Shown here piece by piece: positions 1-3,815 of a DNA stretch of 6,191 nt; positions within the stretch are counted from its first letter, which is position 1, and each line of letters opens with the position of its first letter. A model generated the notes under the pieces. The model was not told the DNA's origin. It was given only the letters and a program-made list of their open reading frames with translations, and searched no databases. The translations under genes and the position numbers were made by a program. This DNA is from Deltaproteobacteria bacterium (GTDB lineage Bacteria; Myxococcota_A; Polyangia; Palsa-1104; JAEUJZ01), in assembly GCA_017990795.1 (NCBI GenBank), contig JAGNNG010000123.1, forward strand, positions 1 to 6,191. Reading direction: 5' to 3'.

Positions 1-168
1 CCTTGGCCATTGGAAGGGTGACCTTGGCTTTTGGAAGAGTGACCTTGGCCATTGGAAAGGTGACCTTGGCTTTTGGAAGGGTGACCTTGGCTTTTGGAAG
101 GGTGACCTTGGCCATTGGAAAGGTGACCTTGGCCTTTGGACAGGTGAAGTTGGCTCTTGGAGGCTTCT
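1..168. repeat. 21-bp tandem repeat (minisatellite), 8 units
   Basis: Eight head-to-tail units of exactly 21 bp begin at 1, 22, 43, 64, 85, 106, 127 and 148. Each starts CCTTGG, continues with either CCATTGGAA (type A) or CTTTTGGAA (type B), and ends in a short G-rich run plus TGA. The order is A-B-A-B-B-A, then a variant with CCTTTGGAC, then a decayed last unit. Units 3 and 6 are identical, as are units 4 and 5, which suggests recent duplication or conversion. The array probably continues to the left, because the window begins on a unit boundary without any decay. Five of the six reading frames are open across it; only plus frame 1 meets TGA in each good unit. In plus frame 3 it encodes seven-residue repeats of the type LAFGRVT, and in plus frame 2 of the type LGFWKGD. 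No function is assigned; it could be a non-coding minisatellite or the 3' end of a repetitive gene starting outside the window. Confidence 0.95.
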
Positions 169-249
169 GGCTGAGGCCGCAAAACCTGAGCAGAACTTCA
201 CGCAGCCGTAACCGTGGGCCGTCTTATGCCCGTGATATGGTCCGCGACC

Positions 250-1083
250 ATGACCAACCAGAACACGACCTTTCCAAGTAGTGTGGATCACTCGCTGGTG
301 CAGTACTCAGAGCAGGACGGAGTGGCGGTGCTGCGGCTGCACAATCCGCCGGCCAATACCTACTCGCTAGAGATGATGTTGGCGCTGGATGCGGCGATCC
401 TGCGGGCGCGCTTTAGTGACGCGGTGCATGTGCTGCTGCTGATTGGCGCCGGAGAGCGCTTCTTCTGCGCCGGGGCCGACATCGCGATGCTGGACCGCGC
501 AACGCCGGGCTATAAGTACAACTTCTGCCTGCACGCCAACGAGACGCTGCTGCGGCTGGAGCAGACCTCGAAGCTGGTGATTGCGGCGCTAAACGGGCAC
601 TGCGTTGGCGGCGGGCTGGAGATTGCGATGGCGGCGGATCTGCGCATCGGCTCGGCAGCCAGTACCGGCAAGGTGGGACTGCCCGAGGTGGCGCTGGGTG
701 TGCTGCCGGGTACGGGCGGAACGCAGCGCCTGGCGCGCCTGATTGGCAAGAGCCGCGCGATCGAGCTGATGGTCAAAGGCCAGAACCTGACCATGGCGCA
801 GGCGCAGGCGCTGGGCATGATCAATGAGCTGCTTACGCCAGCTGAGGGGCAGTCGTTTGAAGCAGCGGCGCTGCAGTATGCGAAAGGCTTTTGTCCGCCG
901 GGGCGGGCCTCGATGGCGGTGGGACGGATCAAGCGCGCGGTGCAGACCGGGGCCGAGCTGTCGCTAGAAGCGGGCCTGGCGTTAGAGCGCGAGCTACAGC
1001 AGCAGCTGTTTCAGTCCGCCGACGCCAAAGAGGGCATCAGCGCCTACGTCCAGAAGCGCACGCCGCAGTTTCAAGGCAAGTAA
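250..1083 (+). CDS. Enoyl-CoA hydratase/isomerase family protein (crotonase superfamily)
   Basis: A 277-residue protein, slightly longer than the usual ~260 of the family, predicted to be cytosolic. Hydratases of this family add water across the 2,3 double bond of enoyl-CoA thioesters, as in beta-oxidation and related acyl-CoA pathways. The oxyanion-hole segment FFCAGADI lies at residues 71-78. The second signature NGHCVGGGLEIA lies at 115-126, with E124 matching the first catalytic glutamate. The segment GLPEVALGVLPGTGGTQRL follows, with E146 matching the second. E124 and E146 are 22 residues apart, two more than the 20 in rat mitochondrial hydratase. With both glutamates present, hydratase activity is plausible, but substrate and exact reaction (hydratase, isomerase or other crotonase chemistry) cannot be told. 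The ATG at 250 gives a typical N-terminus. In-frame starts also exist at 214 (GTG) and 226 (ATG), and none has a convincing Shine-Dalgarno site. The next gene follows after 35 bp on the same strand. Confidence 0.93.
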   Translation: MTNQNTTFPSSVDHSLVQYSEQDGVAVLRLHNPPANTYSLEMMLALDAAILRARFSDAVHVLLLIGAGERFFCAGADIAMLDRATPGYKYNFCLHANETLLRLEQTSKLVIAALNGHCVGGGLEIAMAADLRIGSAASTGKVGLPEVALGVLPGTGGTQRLARLIGKSRAIELMVKGQNLTMAQAQALGMINELLTPAEGQSFEAAALQYAKGFCPPGRASMAVGRIKRAVQTGAELSLEAGLALERELQQQLFQSADAKEGISAYVQKRTPQFQGK

Positions 1084-1104
1084 CTCCGACCCACTTTCCC
1101 AATC

Positions 1105-1110
1105 AGGAGG
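1105..1110 (+). promoter_or_regulatory. Ribosome binding site of the PHP lipoprotein gene
   Basis: A perfect AGGAGG lies 8 nt before the ATG at 1119. It fixes that start, although the frame stays open upstream to 891 inside the hydratase gene. The protein from 1119 begins directly with a lipoprotein signal peptide, which supports the choice independently. Confidence 0.9.
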
Positions 1111-1118
1111 CCACCGCA

Positions 1119-2783
1119 ATGACCCCGATGACCCCGAGCAGAGCACAGAAAATTTTGGGCGCAGCGGCCCTGGGCTTGCTGGCTTGTCAGCCGCCTGGCT
1201 CTGCTGCATCTGGAGCGGTGGCCAGCAGCGCCGCGCACCTGACGACAGCCGCCGACCAAGCCGAGCTGGAGACCGCCATCGTCGTCTCGTATCGGGCCGA
1301 TGCAGGCGTCGCGCGGGACTTGACGCTGTCCTTTTTGGGCGCGCCCAGCACCGAGGCGGTCAGGTATCAGCTGACGCTGCGCTCAGAAAGCGGCGCGCTG
1401 CTCCGCAGCTTTGCGGGCACGGTGACAGGCGGCGAGGGTCTGCGCACGGTGACGGTGCGCTGGGATGGGCGGGATAGCAGCGGGCGCGTGGTGCCAGCGG
1501 GACACTACTCGCTGCAGCTTTCCAGCCAAGCGGGCGGGCTGGCCGATGAGCAAGAGCATACGATCCAGGTCGGCACCGTATCGACGCCACGTCTGGCCAG
1601 CTTTGCCGGACTGCCGGTTGGCACCACTGCAGAGGCGCTGGCTCCGGCGGCGGGCGGGCTACCGTACACGGTTTATTTGGGCACCCTGCACAGCCAGACC
1701 AACCACAGCGATGGCGGCGTGCCGGTCTCTAGCTGCGATGGCGCCGAGGTACCGCAGCGGGGCGCCCTGGGTCCCGGCGCTGCCTACGAGATGGCGCGCG
1801 CGCAAGCGGGGCTCGACTTCCTGCTGACCACGGACCACAACCATATGTTTGACGGCTCGACGGGCGTAAACAGCGCGGCAGATTCGGCGGCAGCCAATCG
1901 CTTGTTTGCAAGTGGGGTCTCGGACGCCATTTCCTATTCGCGCAGTCACCCCGGCTTTGTCGCCGCGTATGGCAGCGAGTGGGGCGTGATCAGCAGCGGC
2001 GGGCACATCGGGCTGGTCAATCCGCCGGCGCTTATCAACTGGGAGCACAACGGCAAAGGCGAGCTCATTGGCAGCCTGGAAATCGCGAAAAATGACTACG
2101 CCGCGCTGTACGACTTGATGAAGCAAAAAGGGGTGATGGGGCAGTTTAATCACCCGCGCACGGGGCAGTTCAGCATCGGTGGCAGCGCCTTTGCTTACGA
2201 CAGCAATGGCGACGCGGTGATGGTGCTGGCCGAGGTGGCCAACTCGTCCTCGTTCTCTAAAAACATCACGGAGAGTGAGACGTCCGTTCCCAGCTTTGAG
2301 GCGGGGTGGAAGCGGCTCTTGGAAGCGGGGTATCACGTTGCGCCGAGCTCGGACCAGGACAACCACTGTGCGAACTGGGGGCTGGCGCTGCACAACCGCA
2401 CCGGCATCTTGGTACCGACCGGGACGCCGCTGACCTATGGCAGTCTGCTGTCGGCGCTGCGGGCGCGGCGGGTGTTCGCGACGCTGGACAAGACGGCGCA
2501 GATCATCTTGACCGCGGATGGACACGTGATGGGCGAGCGCTACGTCAGCACCGGGCCCGTTCATCTGCACGTGCAGTACGCAAGCTCTGCCGGTCATGCG
2601 GCCAGCCGCGTGGAGGTCTACGAAGGAGTACCGGGGAAGGTCGGCAGCACCCTCAAGCTGAAGGACGGTGACGGCGATATCACGCTGACGCCAGCCAAGG
2701 GGCAGCACTACTACTTTGCGATCATCACGCAGACAAGCGGCGACAAGCTGTGGTCTGCGCCGCTGTGGGTAGAGCAGCGCTAA
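1119..2783 (+). CDS. Predicted lipoprotein: FlgD-type Ig domain plus PHP-type (CehA/McbA-like) metallohydrolase
   Basis: A 554-residue protein. Residues 1-23 form a lipoprotein signal peptide: a basic start (R8, K11), a hydrophobic stretch and a lipobox LLAC with the lipidated Cys at 23. It is therefore predicted to be anchored in an envelope membrane; Gln at +2 gives no inner-membrane retention signal by the E. coli rule. Residues ~50-150 resemble a FlgD-type Ig-like domain, with the hallmark WDGRDSSGRVVPAGHYSL at 115-132. Residues ~183-420 resemble a PHP/CehA-McbA metallohydrolase: LHSQTNHSDG (190-199), TTDHNH (237-242), GSEWG (285-289), GGHIGL (294-299), FNHPR (343-347) and SSDQDNH (410-416). 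These supply candidate metal ligands H191, D198, D239, H240, E287, H345, D412 or D414, and H416. The usual second His of the first HxH motif is Gln193. Residues ~460-554 look like a beta-rich C-terminal region. The family hydrolyses phosphoesters or esters/carbamates; the substrate here is unknown. The stop overlaps that of the converging gene. Confidence 0.88.
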   Translation: MTPMTPSRAQKILGAAALGLLACQPPGSAASGAVASSAAHLTTAADQAELETAIVVSYRADAGVARDLTLSFLGAPSTEAVRYQLTLRSESGALLRSFAGTVTGGEGLRTVTVRWDGRDSSGRVVPAGHYSLQLSSQAGGLADEQEHTIQVGTVSTPRLASFAGLPVGTTAEALAPAAGGLPYTVYLGTLHSQTNHSDGGVPVSSCDGAEVPQRGALGPGAAYEMARAQAGLDFLLTTDHNHMFDGSTGVNSAADSAAANRLFASGVSDAISYSRSHPGFVAAYGSEWGVISSGGHIGLVNPPALINWEHNGKGELIGSLEIAKNDYAALYDLMKQKGVMGQFNHPRTGQFSIGGSAFAYDSNGDAVMVLAEVANSSSFSKNITESETSVPSFEAGWKRLLEAGYHVAPSSDQDNHCANWGLALHNRTGILVPTGTPLTYGSLLSALRARRVFATLDKTAQIILTADGHVMGERYVSTGPVHLHVQYASSAGHAASRVEVYEGVPGKVGSTLKLKDGDGDITLTPAKGQHYYFAIITQTSGDKLWSAPLWVEQR

Positions 2784-3220
2784 CTGCGCGGCGGCTTGAG
2801 GCTGTCCTTGGCGCGGCTGTGCCAAAGAGCGCGACGGTTGGGCAGGAGCTTGCGAGCTTCGGCCTCGTCGTGGGCGAAGACCAAGTCGCCGGTGGGCCGA
2901 CCGAGCAGGCGCACCGCGTGGTTTATCATCGTCACCAGCGTTCGCACCATCAAGCTGGCGCCGATGATGATGGCGCTGCCAGCGGTGCTGGGGTTGTCCT
3001 TGTGCCACTCTGCCAGCCAGCGACGCACATGGGGGGGAATCGTGACGCCGCCGCTAGCATCGCCGATGAGCAGCGAGTAGCCGTATGTATCCACCAGCTT
3101 GGTCAGCGTGGTCATCAGCCACTGCGCCTGCTCTAGGCTTAGCTCGCCACCCGTTCTGAGCACCAAGGTGTCGTCTTCTAGCCGGTACTGGTGCGAGCCC
3201 ATGGACAGGAACGTAGACAT
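2780..3220 (-). CDS. SpoIIAA-like/STAS domain protein, copy 2 of a tandem pair
   Basis: A 146-residue protein without signal peptide. It has the layout of the SpoIIAA-like (STAS/SEC14) group: a start with GSHQYRLEDDTLVL, LSLEQAQWL (27-35), a strand ending LLIGDASGG (50-58), then PPHVRRWLAEW (62-72). A hydrophobic strand/helix follows (IIIGASLMVRTLVTMI), and the end is EAEARKLLPNRRALW. The C-terminal tail is basic. It is a clear paralogue of the gene at 3304-3744: by eye about 45-50% of residues match, and the first 77 align without a gap (35 identical). STAS domains often bind partner proteins, as in anti-anti-sigma factors, or small ligands; no partner is evident here. The start is the ATG at 3220, preceded by AAGGGG only 3 nt away, so the ribosome site is not ideal. 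The 83-bp gap to the paralogue suggests co-transcription. Its TAG stop overlaps the TAA of the converging lipoprotein gene. Confidence 0.78.
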   Translation of the reverse strand: MSTFLSMGSHQYRLEDDTLVLRTGGELSLEQAQWLMTTLTKLVDTYGYSLLIGDASGGVTIPPHVRRWLAEWHKDNPSTAGSAIIIGASLMVRTLVTMINHAVRLLGRPTGDLVFAHDEAEARKLLPNRRALWHSRAKDSLKPPRS

Positions 3221-3257
3221 GCGCCCCTTAATCGTAGCCGTTTTCGACGCAAATAGG

Positions 3258-3294
3258 GGCGGCTGGCGCTACCACAAAGTCTAGCTGCGCCGCC
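3258..3294 (-). other. Imperfect inverted repeat between the two STAS genes
   Basis: A six-base arm, GGCGGC at 3258-3263, pairs with GCCGCC at 3289-3294. Further pairing with bulges continues inward towards a loop of about 12 nt. It lies in the 83-bp gap after the stop of the upstream STAS gene. There is no T-run after it on the minus strand, so it is not a clear intrinsic terminator. It could affect mRNA processing or be chance in GC-rich DNA. Confidence 0.3.
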
Positions 3295-3303
3295 GGTGGT
3301 TTG

Positions 3304-3744
3304 TCAGCGACGCTTGGCTTGGCTGCGAGACTGCTGCTGCTGCCAGCTGGCGCGCTGCGTGGGCAGTAGGCTGCGCGCCTCTTCCTCGCTCTTTACAAAG
3401 AGCAGGGTTCCCTCGGTCTTGCCCAGCAGCGCCATCGCGCGGTTCATCATCGTGATGAGGGTGCGGATGATCAAGCTCGCGCCAATCACGATGGTGGTGC
3501 CAATGGCGAGCTTGGGGTTATTTTTCTGCCACTCTGACAGCCAGTGCCGGACTCCGGGAGGCATCTCGATGCCATGGCTTACGTCGCATACCAGGAGCAC
3601 ATAGCCTTGACGCTGCCCGAGGTGGTCGAGCTGCTCCAAAAGCCGCTGCATCTCTTGCAGGCTGAGTGGCCCACGCCCTTGAAAAAACAGGGTGTCACCT
3701 TCTTCGTAATACCGGTGCATACCCAGCGGTACAAAGTCAGGCAT
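3304..3744 (-). CDS. SpoIIAA-like/STAS domain protein, copy 1 of a tandem pair
   Basis: Taken from the ATG at 3744, this is a 146-residue protein, the same length as its paralogue at 2780-3220. The frame stays open to a TTG at 3780. The ATG is preferred because from there the N-terminus (MPDFVPLGMHRYYEEGDTL) aligns without a gap to that of the paralogue; neither start has a strong Shine-Dalgarno site. Shared landmarks are GDTLFF (16-21), LSLQEMQRLL (27-36), LLVCDVSHG (50-58), MPPGVRHWLSEWQKNNP (61-77), a hydrophobic segment IVIGASLIIRTLITMM, and EEEARSLLPTQRASW near the end. It has one extra residue just before the hydrophobic segment. The tail is rich in Gln, Ser, Lys and Arg. There is no signal peptide, so it is probably cytosolic. 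It starts 71 bp after the stop of the Lon-like protease gene, which suggests a three-gene operon. A regulatory or scaffolding role is inferred only from the STAS-like fold. Confidence 0.78.
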   Translation of the reverse strand: MPDFVPLGMHRYYEEGDTLFFQGRGPLSLQEMQRLLEQLDHLGQRQGYVLLVCDVSHGIEMPPGVRHWLSEWQKNNPKLAIGTTIVIGASLIIRTLITMMNRAMALLGKTEGTLLFVKSEEEARSLLPTQRASWQQQQSRSQAKRR

Positions 3745-3815
3745 GTCGAGCTTGATTGTAGTTTGCGACGGTCTTTGCAAGAAAGGCTTTGTCTGCAGCC
3801 GTCGGGAGAAGTGGG

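Noticed and set aside
1..168. CRISPR array.
   Set aside because: The units are contiguous 21-bp copies with no unique spacers between them, so this is a tandem repeat.
3..281. A 92-residue frame over the 21-bp repeat as a complete gene.
   Set aside because: It begins with TTG at the window edge without a visible ribosome site and runs into the hydratase start region in another frame. It may be part of a longer gene, but it cannot be called as a gene from this window.
891..1118. Upstream extension of the PHP lipoprotein frame into the hydratase gene.
   Set aside because: The perfect ribosome site and the signal peptide both place the start at 1119. The extension is Arg/Gly/Ala-rich shadow sequence of the hydratase gene.
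1659..3008. A 449-residue open frame on the minus strand.
   Set aside because: It runs antisense to the PHP lipoprotein gene and into the STAS gene. Its product is a low-complexity mix rich in Arg, His, Gln and Ala with no domain, typical of shadow frames in high-GC DNA.
3745..3780. TTG start at 3780 for the first STAS gene.
   Set aside because: The extra 12 residues have no counterpart in the paralogue, whose Met aligns exactly with the ATG at 3744.
3766..3804. Inverted repeat CGACGG/CCGTCG in the gap between the Lon-like gene and the first STAS gene.
   Set aside because: The six-base arms are separated by 27 nt with little inner pairing and no T-run. This is expected by chance in GC-rich DNA.
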